From the NCBI GenBank assembly GCA_947626165.1, contig CANQRG010000005.1, forward strand, positions 62,001 through 126,000: DNA of 64,000 bases. The letters are read 5' to 3'. Position 1 is the stretch's first letter, and every line of letters starts with the position of its first letter. The notes under the pieces are model-generated. The model had not been told where the DNA came from, did not search any database, and worked only from the letters and a program-made list of their open reading frames with translations. Both the position numbers and the translations under genes were made by a program. This DNA is from an uncultured Clostridia bacterium. GTDB taxonomy: Bacteria; Bacillota; Clostridia; Oscillospirales; Ruminococcaceae. Shown one piece after another: positions 34,190-42,338 of this stretch.

Positions 34190-34678
34190 ATGAAGTTTAC
34201 AGGAATAATACTCGTGTTTTTATCATCAGTATTTATTGGTTTTCATTTGTCTAACAGATTGAAAAAGCGAATACATATTTTAGATGATATATATGAGTTG
34301 ATTGTTAGCATTAAAATCATGATAGAAGCACAGTGTTTAACAATAGAGGAGCTTTTTTCTTCACTAGCAGATCAAAAAAGGTTTGATGATTTCTTTATAT
34401 CCAAAGATGCTTTTTTGTGTACTGATTGCAAAAGGCAAATTGAAACAGAGTGTAAAAAGAGTAATTTTCTTAAAGATGAAGACAAGCAATTATTTATTAA
34501 TTTTATAAATGAGCTGGGAAGTACCTACCTTGACGGACAAATTTCAATTATAAACGGGTATTTAAAACAGTTTGAAGAGAAAATTTCAAGGCTCAAATCA
34601 GAACAGGGCGTCAAATGCAGAATGTATAATTCATTCGGTGTTTTAATAGGCGCTTTTCTTTCAATAATTTTGTCATAG
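34190..34678 (+). CDS. spoIIIAB: Stage III sporulation protein AB
   Basis: A 162-residue SpoIIIAB, a GspF-like membrane protein of the SpoIIIA machine. It has an N-terminal helix (FTGIILVFLSSVFIGFHLS), a long helical cytoplasmic part with RLKKRIHILDDIYELIVSIKIMI, and a C-terminal hydrophobic end. ATG 34190 after GAGGGTGAT is preferred over an earlier frame opening. Confidence 0.93.
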   Translation: MKFTGIILVFLSSVFIGFHLSNRLKKRIHILDDIYELIVSIKIMIEAQCLTIEELFSSLADQKRFDDFFISKDAFLCTDCKRQIETECKKSNFLKDEDKQLFINFINELGSTYLDGQISIINGYLKQFEEKISRLKSEQGVKCRMYNSFGVLIGAFLSIILS

Positions 34679-34712
34679 TATTTAATCTAACAGAAAGTAA
34701 ACAGGAGAAGTT

Positions 34713-34907
34713 ATGGAAATAGATTTGGTATTTAGGATAGCGGCAGTAGGAATAATTGTTGCGGTGTTGAATCAGCTTTTAAAGCGAGCGGAACGTGACG
34801 AACAGGCAATGATGGTAACTATTGCAGGACTTATCATAGTGCTTGTTATTATAGTAAATCAGATAGCCTCATTATTCGATACTATAAAAGATGTTTTTGA
34901 TTTGTAG
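34713..34907 (+). CDS. spoIIIAC: Stage III sporulation protein AC
   Basis: A 64-residue SpoIIIAC with two membrane helices: VFRIAAVGIIVAVLNQLLK and MMVTIAGLIIVLVIIVNQI. The charged turn between them, KRAERDEQA, is typical of the family. AGGAG lies before the ATG. It is a small integral component of the feeding-tube complex, probably partner to SpoIIIAD. Confidence 0.95.
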   Translation: MEIDLVFRIAAVGIIVAVLNQLLKRAERDEQAMMVTIAGLIIVLVIIVNQIASLFDTIKDVFDL

Positions 34908-34936
34908 ATAAGTCAAAATGCAGACGGGGAAAACAA

Positions 34937-35323
34937 ATGAATGTTATTTCAGTAGTTGCACTTAGCATAATGGCAGCGGTAATATGCAAGATGCTTGAAA
35001 GAGATAATAAAGAAATATCAATGCTTATCGGGATATTAGTTGCCGGATATATTCTTTTAATGGTTGTTATAAGCTTTTCTGACATAGCCGATACAATTGA
35101 TACTCTGTTTTCAAAAGCTAGTATAAGCGAAGAGTACATAGAAATTCTTTTCAAGGCGGTAGGAATAGGCTATATAACACAGCTTGGCTGCGATTGCTGC
35201 AGAGATTCGGGCGAGAACGCAATGTGTACGGGAGTTGAGCTTTTCGGAAAGGTTACGATTCTTCTTATATCGCTGCCAATTTATTCAGCAGTTATTTCTT
35301 TAATTGAAGAATTACTAAATTGA
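34937..35323 (+). CDS. spoIIIAD: Stage III sporulation protein AD
   Basis: A 128-residue integral membrane protein with four hydrophobic segments. The first half resembles SpoIIIAC (MNVISVVALSIMAAVICKMLERDNKEISM), suggesting the two arose by duplication. The conserved YITQLGCDCCRDSGENA motif lies in the second half. Position and length fit SpoIIIAD. Confidence 0.95.
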   Translation: MNVISVVALSIMAAVICKMLERDNKEISMLIGILVAGYILLMVVISFSDIADTIDTLFSKASISEEYIEILFKAVGIGYITQLGCDCCRDSGENAMCTGVELFGKVTILLISLPIYSAVISLIEELLN

Positions 35324-35329
35324 GGAACT

Positions 35330-36472
35330 ATGAAAAAAATAATTATTTTTACTGTATCTGTTCTGATGTTTTGCTTTAGCGGAATCTATACATATGCGCA
35401 AAGCGATACAAATGAAGCGGAGCAGGCACAAAAGGAAATTACTCAGGAAATCGAAAGAGGCATAAAATCGGACACGCCTTATGAAGCAGATGATTTTATA
35501 AACGATAAAGACATTTCAATAGATGACCCTGAATCGGCTTCAAAAATCGGTGTTGGAGACTGGCTGGATTATCTGCTTGATCTTATTAAGGATTTTTTAT
35601 CAAGTCCTTTGAAACTTCTCGGCGCATTACTTCTGGTAATTGTCTTTACCTCTGTTGCAACGGGAATTTTATCAGATAGTTCAGATATTCTGAATATAAT
35701 CAGTATAGTAAGCGTACTTTCCTGCACAGCTATTTTATTCAAGACAATAAGTGAGTGTGTAGACTCTGTAAGCCATACTATTTCAAATCTGTCTGTATTT
35801 ATAATGTCATATGTCCCTATTTTCTCAAGTGTTGTTGCAACCTGCGGAAATGCCTCCAGCGGAGTTTCTTATTATGTTTTGGTTCTCTTTTTATGCGAAA
35901 TAATAACGGCTTTGATAGACTATATACTCGTCCCTTTTGTAAGTTTCAGCTTAGCGTCGTCGATCGTGGAATCAATAAATCCTAATCTTTCTGTAAACGG
36001 CTTTTCCAGAGGGTTATTAAGCGCTGCTAAGTGGATATTGGGTCTTGCCACAACAATTTTTATTGGCGTAACGTCGATTCAAAGCATTATAGGAACATCA
36101 GTCGACACTGTTGGAGTAAAGGCTGCAAAGTTTGCGGCCTCCAGTATGATACCTGTTGTTGGCGGCGCGATGTCAGATGCGTATTCCACTTTAATGGGAA
36201 GTTTAACGCTTATTAAAAACAGCGTTGGCGTTATAGGTATTATAATTATACTGGCAGCAGCGCTGAAACCGGTTGTTATGGTGGTATGTCTTAAAGTTTC
36301 AGTTTGGATTTCAGCAGTTATAGCCGCCTTTTTTGAGCAGAACAGAATAGGTTCTTTATTAAGAGGAATAAACAATGTTTTGTCTATTTTGCTTGGAGTT
36401 GTAGCTTGCTTTACACTTATTTTTATAATAGCAACTGCAGTAGTAATGCTTCTTAGCTTTAATATGGTGTAA
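35330..36472 (+). CDS. spoIIIAE: Stage III sporulation protein AE
   Basis: A 380-residue polytopic membrane protein. It has a signal peptide (1-24), a short acidic extracytoplasmic region, and about seven to eight membrane helices. The typical GVTSIQS and GGAMSDAYSTLMGSLTLIKNSVG segments are present. SpoIIIAE is an essential membrane component of the SpoIIIA channel. It follows spoIIIAD by 6 bases. Confidence 0.95.
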   Translation: MKKIIIFTVSVLMFCFSGIYTYAQSDTNEAEQAQKEITQEIERGIKSDTPYEADDFINDKDISIDDPESASKIGVGDWLDYLLDLIKDFLSSPLKLLGALLLVIVFTSVATGILSDSSDILNIISIVSVLSCTAILFKTISECVDSVSHTISNLSVFIMSYVPIFSSVVATCGNASSGVSYYVLVLFLCEIITALIDYILVPFVSFSLASSIVESINPNLSVNGFSRGLLSAAKWILGLATTIFIGVTSIQSIIGTSVDTVGVKAAKFAASSMIPVVGGAMSDAYSTLMGSLTLIKNSVGVIGIIIILAAALKPVVMVVCLKVSVWISAVIAAFFEQNRIGSLLRGINNVLSILLGVVACFTLIFIIATAVVMLLSFNMV

Positions 36473-36503
36473 GATACCAAAATTTCAAGGATGTGGTGAT
36501 AAA

Positions 36504-36992
36504 ATGGAACTTATAAGAAGCGTTACAGCGGCATTTTGCTTTGTAGGTCTGGCGGCAACAATATTTGATTATATTTCTCCAAGCGAGAGTTTGAGACTGA
36601 ATATCAAACAAATTTTAGCGCTCATACTTATTATTTCAATGCTTACTCCGTTCTTAGGTTCAGATCTTGAATTGAGGCTTCCAAAGCTGAATGAGATAAC
36701 AGATTTAAAGGAGTATAATGAACTCAATGAAAGTGTAAATAAATCATACGAAAAAGTTTTAAAAAAAACGCTTGAAAACAGGGTTTTGGAAAAGCTTCAG
36801 ACTGTAGACGAAAACATAAAAAAAGTTGTCATACAAGCTGATGTGCATGAATATAATTCATTAGAAGTTGAAAAAACAGAAATTTATATTAAAGCAAAAG
36901 ATATATCAGAGGAGAAAAAGAAAAAAATTGAAGAAGAACTGAAAAATAATATTGGAGAATCAAAAGCGGAATTCTATGAATATAAAGAATAA
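36504..36992 (+). CDS. spoIIIAF: Stage III sporulation protein AF
   Basis: A 162-residue SpoIIIAF. Two N-terminal membrane helices (about 4-22 and 33-51) are followed by a ring-building-motif type domain in the intermembrane space (about 85-160: VIQADVHEYNSLEVEKTEIYIKA). The family forms part of a secretion-system-like ring. The end overlaps spoIIIAG. Confidence 0.92.
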   Translation: MELIRSVTAAFCFVGLAATIFDYISPSESLRLNIKQILALILIISMLTPFLGSDLELRLPKLNEITDLKEYNELNESVNKSYEKVLKKTLENRVLEKLQTVDENIKKVVIQADVHEYNSLEVEKTEIYIKAKDISEEKKKKIEEELKNNIGESKAEFYEYKE

Positions 36993-37542
36993 ATTGTCAT
37001 TAAAAAGAATACTCGAAGGTATTCAAAATAAAACAGGGCTTTCGAGTAAGGTATTAATTATAGTTATTATCGGTGTTTTGGGACTTATAATGATAGCGGC
37101 ATCAGAATTAATTCCTAAAGGCAAAGCAGACAAAAGCAGAGATATATCAAATTCTCCTGTTGATACTTCTTATTCGAGCAGCTTTAAAAAGGAAACAGAA
37201 AGGGAGCTTAAAGAAATCATCAGTAAAATTGACGGGGTAGGCGAGGTATCGCTTATGCTTACATTAGACGGAACGACGGAGTATGTATATGCCGAAGATG
37301 TTGACACTGAAACCGATGAAAACAGCGACAGCAAGAGCGATAAATATAAAAACGAAGTAATAATCGTAGATTCCGACGGCGGGGAGAAAGCGCTTGTTAA
37401 AAAGATAATTGAGCCTAAGGTTAAGGGAGTTGTTATCGTATGCTCAGGCGGAGGGAATATTGAGGTCAAAGAACGTGTTATTAAGGCTGTATCATCAGCT
37501 TTAAATATATCAACAAACAACATATGTGTTGAAAAAGGTTAA
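36976..37542 (+). CDS. spoIIIAG: Stage III sporulation protein AG
   Basis: A 188-residue SpoIIIAG. One membrane helix lies at about 24-45 (VLIIVIIGVLGLIMIAASEL). The intermembrane domain (about 70-188) has the ring-building fold, interrupted by an acidic insertion (ETDENSDSKSDK). In Bacillus it forms a large 30-mer ring. A TTG at 36952 opens the frame, but ATG 36976, overlapping the end of spoIIIAF, fits the family better; its ribosome site is weak, suggesting coupling. Confidence 0.92.
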   Translation: MNIKNKLSLKRILEGIQNKTGLSSKVLIIVIIGVLGLIMIAASELIPKGKADKSRDISNSPVDTSYSSSFKKETERELKEIISKIDGVGEVSLMLTLDGTTEYVYAEDVDTETDENSDSKSDKYKNEVIIVDSDGGEKALVKKIIEPKVKGVVIVCSGGGNIEVKERVIKAVSSALNISTNNICVEKG

Positions 37543-37558
37543 ATGTGGAGGAGATATT

Positions 37559-38098
37559 ATGAAAATTCCAAATTTTATTGTGGGAAAGAAACAAATTATT
37601 TTAGCCAGCTTAACTTTGTTCCTTGGACTGGCTATCTATGTCAACTATGCAATGAACACAAACGGCGATGAAATCAAAACGACCAAAGTCGTAAACACAA
37701 AATCATCAAATTACGGCGTTGCTGATTTTGTTAATGAAACAACCGATGAAAACGATTACTTTGCACAAGCACGTCTTGACAGAATGACTTCACGGGACGA
37801 GGCTGCTCAGACGCTTGAAACGATTATGAGCGGCGGAGACTCAACTGATGAGGAGAAGGAGGTTGCCTCTGAGAAAGCGGTATCAATATCACAGCTTATT
37901 GAATCTGAGAGCAAAATAGAAAACCTTATCAAGGCGGCAGGCTATGAGGATTGCGTTGTGTATCTTGACGGAACAAGCGCTAATATAGTTGTAAAATCAG
38001 ACGGTCTGAAAACTGCTCAGGCAGCCCAGATAAAAGATATTTTACTCGGTGAAGTGGACGTTGCTAACGAAAATATTAAAATTTTTGATGTAAAATAG
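37559..38098 (+). CDS. spoIIIAH: Stage III sporulation protein AH
   Basis: A 179-residue SpoIIIAH that in Bacillus binds forespore SpoIIQ across the intermembrane space. A membrane helix lies at about 12-30, and the YscJ-like ring-building domain covers about 70-179 (ARLDRMTSRDEAAQTLETIM, ESESKIENLIKAAGYEDCVV). ATG 37559 is 8 bases after GGAGGAG. It ends the operon; a new promoter follows directly. Confidence 0.94.
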   Translation: MKIPNFIVGKKQIILASLTLFLGLAIYVNYAMNTNGDEIKTTKVVNTKSSNYGVADFVNETTDENDYFAQARLDRMTSRDEAAQTLETIMSGGDSTDEEKEVASEKAVSISQLIESESKIENLIKAAGYEDCVVYLDGTSANIVVKSDGLKTAQAAQIKDILLGEVDVANENIKIFDVK

Positions 38099-38127
38099 TT
38101 GTGTTAAGCTCTTTTTAATGGTATAAT
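38099..38127 (+). promoter_or_regulatory. Promoter of the asp23-nusB operon
   Basis: TTGTGT (38099-38104), a 17-base spacer and TATAAT (38122-38127). The -10 is one arm of the inverted repeat GGTATAAT (38120-38127) / ATTATACC (38141-38148). Confidence 0.7.
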
Positions 38128-38167
38128 AAACTGGAGTAGGATTATACCATATCAGGGGGAGTAAACC

Positions 38168-38518
38168 ATGATGTTTAAGAATGACAAAATTGAGGGTCAG
38201 CTTAAAGTCAGCAAGGATGTTATTTTTACTATTACCAAAAATGCAGTGCTTGATATTGACGGCGTATGCTCTATCGCTAACGCTAAGAAAAATATGTTAA
38301 AAAACTTATTTTTGTCTGACACTAATTATGAATCAATAGATATAGATTTTGACAATGACACGGTTGTGATCTCAGTTTACCTATTTGTAAATCCAGGAGT
38401 TAAAGTCAAGTCCGTTGCCGAACAGGTTCAGAGCAAGGTCAAGAACGAGGTTCAGTCAATGACTGGCATAACAGTATCAAAGGTCAACGTGACAATTTCA
38501 GATGTAAAATATAATTAA
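38168..38518 (+). CDS. Asp23/Gls24 family envelope stress protein
   Basis: A 116-residue Asp23/Gls24 protein (YqhY-like), with GQLKVSKDVIFTITKNAVLDIDGVCSI at the start and the VKSVAEQVQSKVKNEVQSMTGI block at the end. YqhY in Bacillus sits upstream of nusB and affects acetyl-CoA carboxylase activity. The position directly before nusB supports orthology. The start is a double ATG behind GGGGGAG. Confidence 0.93.
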   Translation: MMFKNDKIEGQLKVSKDVIFTITKNAVLDIDGVCSIANAKKNMLKNLFLSDTNYESIDIDFDNDTVVISVYLFVNPGVKVKSVAEQVQSKVKNEVQSMTGITVSKVNVTISDVKYN

Positions 38519-38580
38519 TTCACTTGCCTCATTATCTTAAAGGATATTGGGGCTGATGTGGTTAAAAGGGAAGTGTTTAA

Positions 38581-38997
38581 GTGAGTCTGTCGAGAAGGCG
38601 TATAAGAGAATCTGCGTTTATAATTATTTTTGAAAGATCCTTTGGTAATTATGAGTTGGACGAGCTGTTTGAAATTGCAAAGGAATCTGAAATTATACCA
38701 ATTAATGATGAGGTTGTAAAAATTGTTAAAGGTGTATATGAGCATATTGATGAGCTTGATGATATAATTTCACAGTTTAGCCAAAAGAGAAGCCTAGAAC
38801 GTATTCCAAAGGTCAACTTGTCACTGCTGAGACTGGCGATTTATGAGGCAAAGTATTCTGAGAATGTTCCCGTCAACGTCGCTATTTCTGAGGCTGTTGC
38901 AATAGCTGAAAAGTATGCGTTTGAGTCTGACGCTAAATTCATAAACGGCGCTTTGGGTTCATTTTCAAGAAGCAAGGACGAAATGTTAAATGCTTAG
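38581..38997 (+). CDS. nusB: Transcription antitermination factor NusB
   Basis: A 138-residue all-helical NusB that pairs with NusE (S10) in rRNA antitermination. Visible are the basic N terminus (SLSRRRIRESAFIIIFE), the RIPKVNLSLLRLAIYE core helix and the VAISEAVAIAEKYAFESDAKFINGALG C-terminal block. The start is GTG after AGGGAAG. It overlaps the next gene by 8 bases. Confidence 0.95.
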   Translation: MSLSRRRIRESAFIIIFERSFGNYELDELFEIAKESEIIPINDEVVKIVKGVYEHIDELDDIISQFSQKRSLERIPKVNLSLLRLAIYEAKYSENVPVNVAISEAVAIAEKYAFESDAKFINGALGSFSRSKDEMLNA

Positions 38998-39946
38998 TGT
39001 GTTAGGCATTGATACAAGCAATTATACAACGTCCGCTTCATTGATCGATATTGAAAAAATGAATGTTTATCAATCTAAAATGATGCTTCCCGTAAAAAGC
39101 GGAGAGATCGGTATAAGACAGTCAGATGCAGTATTTCATCATACAAAACAGCTTCCTGTTGTTATATCAGACCTTATGAAAAAATCAAAAATAGTCGGTT
39201 CACAGATTAAAGCTGTAGGTGTTTCTAAAAGCCCTAGAATGATTGAGGGTTCATATATGCCGTGCTTTTTGGTAGGAGAGGGTTTTGCAAGCTCCTTTTC
39301 AAGTCTTTGCGGTGTTGATTTGTATAAAACTTCACATCAGATAGGACATATTCTTGCGGCGTTGTTTTCAGCAGGAAAACTGGATCATATAAAGAAAAAA
39401 GAAGCATTTATAGCTTTTCATATAAGCGGAGGAACTACTGATTGCTTGCTGTGCGAGCCTTTGGACGACGATGTTTTATGCGTTACGGAAATAGGAACAT
39501 CACTGGATTTAAAAGCAGGACAGGCTATTGACCGAATAGGAGTTAAGCTGGGGTTTGATTTTCCTTGTGGTCAGGAGCTTGAAAAGCTAGCACTAAAAAG
39601 TAAAATGAATTATAAAACAAAGCCTGCTCTTAAAGGTAATAACTGCTGTCTTTCAGGATTGCAGAATATATGTAAAAAAATGCTTTCTGACGGCGCATTG
39701 AATTGTGATATAGCAAAATTTTGCTTAACTTACATAAGCGATACGTTAATTGCTATGTCAAATCGAGCGAGAGAAACTTATAAAAATTATCCTATAATGT
39801 TTGCAGGAGGAGTTATGTCTGATAAGATTATAAAGGATAAAATATCAGAAAGGTTAAGTAACGTATATTTTGCAGAGCCTGAGTTTTCCTGCGATAACGC
39901 AGTAGGAACTGCTTTGTTCGCGGCGATAAAAAAGGAATTGATTTAA
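38990..39946 (+). CDS. Kae1/TsaD-like protein, peptidase M22 family
   Basis: A 318-residue ASKHA-fold protein related to TsaD (tRNA t6A synthesis). The N-terminal VLGIDTSNYTTSASL phosphate loop, the HQIGH metal-binding motif near residue 124 and a C-terminal MFAGGVMSD block are present. It is shorter and more diverged than true TsaD and lies between nusB and xseA, a place where Clostridia often carry this second Kae1-like gene. It may bind ATP and metal; whether it modifies tRNA is unknown. Confidence 0.85.
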   Translation: MLSVLGIDTSNYTTSASLIDIEKMNVYQSKMMLPVKSGEIGIRQSDAVFHHTKQLPVVISDLMKKSKIVGSQIKAVGVSKSPRMIEGSYMPCFLVGEGFASSFSSLCGVDLYKTSHQIGHILAALFSAGKLDHIKKKEAFIAFHISGGTTDCLLCEPLDDDVLCVTEIGTSLDLKAGQAIDRIGVKLGFDFPCGQELEKLALKSKMNYKTKPALKGNNCCLSGLQNICKKMLSDGALNCDIAKFCLTYISDTLIAMSNRARETYKNYPIMFAGGVMSDKIIKDKISERLSNVYFAEPEFSCDNAVGTALFAAIKKELI

Positions 39947-41142
39947 TGAGTGTTATATTAACGGTTTCCCAAATAAACAGATATCTTGCCAGTAAAATTC
40001 GGGGCGATATTAAGCTTAAAAGCATTGCTGTTAAGGGGGAAATTTCTAATCTGAATACTAACTATTCTTCGGGGCATTATTATTTTACGTTAAAAGACGA
40101 GAACAGCGCGCTAAAGGCAATTATGTTTGCAAGCGCAACTAGAAATTTGAAAATTGAGCTGAAAAATGGTCTTAATGTTATGGCTCTTGGGAATATAGAC
40201 TGCTACGAGCGTGACGGAATATATCAGATAGTTGTTACCGACATTCAGCCTATAGGCGTCGGCACTGTTAAAGAATCGCTTGATAAACTAAAACTAAGGT
40301 TAAAGGATAAGGGGTATTTTAAATCTGAATATAAAAAGGAGATTCCCTTTGCACCTAAAACTATTGGTGTTGTTACTTCGATAACAGGCGCGGCTTTGCA
40401 GGATATACTGAATATTTTAAAAAGGCGTTATCCCATTTGCAGAGTTTTTGTTTTTCCTACATTAGTGCAGGGAAATGAGGCAAAGGACAGCATAGCTGAC
40501 GCACTTATGCTGGCGGATTCTATGGATCTTGATACGCTTATACTTGCAAGGGGAGGCGGCTCGGCGGAGGATTTGTCTGTTTTCAATGAAGAAAAGGTAG
40601 CTGACGCAATATTTAATGTTAAAACGCCTATTATTTCTGCTGTAGGGCATGAAACTGACATCACTATAGCTGATTTGGTCGCCGATCTGCGTGCTCCTAC
40701 ACCGTCTGCGGCAGCAGAACTGGCATCGCCTGAGATATCTGCTTTCTATTCTATGATTGAAAGTTTGAAGCAGAGAATGAGAGAAACAATGGAAAAAAAG
40801 ATATCTGACGCTGATATTTCACTGAAATCAACTTCAAACAAATTTTTTTCAGTATCGCCTGAAAAACGGCTTGAGGTTGGAGATATTAAGATAAAAAATG
40901 CCGAGCAGAGACTTAGAACTTCTATTCAGAATATATTGAATCAATACAGTGGCAGACTTAATTCATCGGCGTCACTTTTGGATTCTTACAGCCCGCTGAA
41001 GGTATTGAGCAGAGGTTATTCTCTTACACTGAAAGGCAAAAGGGTTATCACAAAGGCTGATGATGTATCAGTAGGGGATATGGTTGAAATAAAGTTTTCA
41101 GATTCATCAGTGAACGCAGAAATAAAAAATATAAATCAATAG
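39946..41142 (+). CDS. xseA: Exodeoxyribonuclease VII large subunit
   Basis: A 398-residue XseA. An N-terminal OB fold (about 1-100, KGEISNLNTNYSSGHYYFTLKD) precedes the catalytic domain with GVVTSITGAALQDIL, LARGGGSAEDL and GHETDITIADLVADLRAPTPSAAAE, then a coiled coil. It degrades single-stranded DNA with XseB, encoded 12 bases downstream. The ATG overlaps the previous stop (TAATG). Confidence 0.96.
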   Translation: MSVILTVSQINRYLASKIRGDIKLKSIAVKGEISNLNTNYSSGHYYFTLKDENSALKAIMFASATRNLKIELKNGLNVMALGNIDCYERDGIYQIVVTDIQPIGVGTVKESLDKLKLRLKDKGYFKSEYKKEIPFAPKTIGVVTSITGAALQDILNILKRRYPICRVFVFPTLVQGNEAKDSIADALMLADSMDLDTLILARGGGSAEDLSVFNEEKVADAIFNVKTPIISAVGHETDITIADLVADLRAPTPSAAAELASPEISAFYSMIESLKQRMRETMEKKISDADISLKSTSNKFFSVSPEKRLEVGDIKIKNAEQRLRTSIQNILNQYSGRLNSSASLLDSYSPLKVLSRGYSLTLKGKRVITKADDVSVGDMVEIKFSDSSVNAEIKNINQ

Positions 41143-41154
41143 GAGTTGATTTAA

Positions 41155-41343
41155 ATGACGTTTGAAGATACATTGGACAAGCTTAACAAAATCGTTTCTG
41201 AGCTTGAATCGGGCAATTTAACTTTGGAGGAGTCGCTTGAAAAATTCAAAGAAGGCATTACTCTTTCGGGCGAGTGTAAGAAAAAACTTGAAGAAGCAAA
41301 ACTTGTTGTAGAGACAGTTGATAAAAACTATACAGAGGAATAA
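41155..41343 (+). CDS. xseB: Exodeoxyribonuclease VII small subunit
   Basis: A 62-residue XseB, a helical hairpin that binds XseA in several copies. The family pattern TFEDTLDKLNKIVSELESGNLTLEESL is clear. It lies between xseA and ispA, the normal Firmicutes order. Confidence 0.96.
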   Translation: MTFEDTLDKLNKIVSELESGNLTLEESLEKFKEGITLSGECKKKLEEAKLVVETVDKNYTEE

Positions 41344-41345
41344 AT

Positions 41346-42242
41346 ATGCAGGAAATTTATAAAAAGCAAATTGCGGATTATCAAGAGAAAATAAAAAATA
41401 CGCTTCATAGCTTTACGAAGGAAAAGGAATTTTACAAAAAAGAAGTTATGCAGGCAATGGAGTATTCGCTTTTAAGTTCTGGCAAAAGAATAAGACCTAT
41501 TCTGGCAATAGAATTTTGCAAAATGTGCGGCGGCGATTATAGGAATTACTATTATATTGTTTGCTGTATAGAGCTTATACATTGCTTTTCTCTTATACAT
41601 GACGATCTGCCCTGTATGGACGATGACGATTACCGCAGAGGTATGCCGTCGTGCCATAAAAAATTCGGTGAAGCTGAAGCTTTACTAGCAGGAGACGCTT
41701 TGAATACACTTCCGTTTGAGATAATCACAAACGCCTGTAAGACGGGTAAAATTACGGCTGAAACTGCTGTTAAGCTGATTGGTGAAATTTCAAATGCTGC
41801 CGGAATAAACGGTATGATAGGCGGACAGGCATTTGATATGTACTCTGTTAAGATGAAGCATTTTAATGCTCAAAATCTCAATCTTTTGCAAGAGCTTAAA
41901 ACCTGCCGGCTTTTAGAGGCGTCTTGCGTTATAGGGTGTATCTTAGCAGACGCTGACGATAAAACTACCGAGTATGCAAGAGAGTTTGGCAAAAGACTTG
42001 GATATGCTTTTCAGATAGTGGACGATATATTAGATGTTGAGGGCAGCTTTGATACGCTTGGAAAGCCAATAGGCAGCGACGAAGAAAAAGGAAAGATAAC
42101 TTATGTTACCATGATAGGTATTGATCAGGCAAAGGAAGCAGCCAGACATCAAACTTTGGAAGCGTTGAACCTTTTAGAAAAGTTTGATAATAACGAGCTT
42201 CTTTCAGACTTAACTATGGATCTTCTTAACAGAAAGAAATAA
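41346..42242 (+). CDS. ispA: Polyprenyl (farnesyl/geranyl) diphosphate synthase
   Basis: A 298-residue trans-prenyltransferase of the IspA type that condenses isopentenyl diphosphate units. The first Asp-rich motif is HDDLPCMDDDDYRRG, the second is QIVDDILDVEG, with SGKRIRP near residue 41. A small residue before the first Asp-rich motif would decide product length; farnesyl is likely from context. It is followed by dxs, so two MEP-pathway steps are neighbours. Confidence 0.94.
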   Translation: MQEIYKKQIADYQEKIKNTLHSFTKEKEFYKKEVMQAMEYSLLSSGKRIRPILAIEFCKMCGGDYRNYYYIVCCIELIHCFSLIHDDLPCMDDDDYRRGMPSCHKKFGEAEALLAGDALNTLPFEIITNACKTGKITAETAVKLIGEISNAAGINGMIGGQAFDMYSVKMKHFNAQNLNLLQELKTCRLLEASCVIGCILADADDKTTEYAREFGKRLGYAFQIVDDILDVEGSFDTLGKPIGSDEEKGKITYVTMIGIDQAKEAARHQTLEALNLLEKFDNNELLSDLTMDLLNRKK

Positions 42243-42338
42243 AATAAATATAAAACTAAAATTATTAAGTCTATAGTTTTTGAGTATGGTGTGAAGGTTT
42301 AACATCATGCAAATTAATGTAGAAAATGGAGATAAAAA

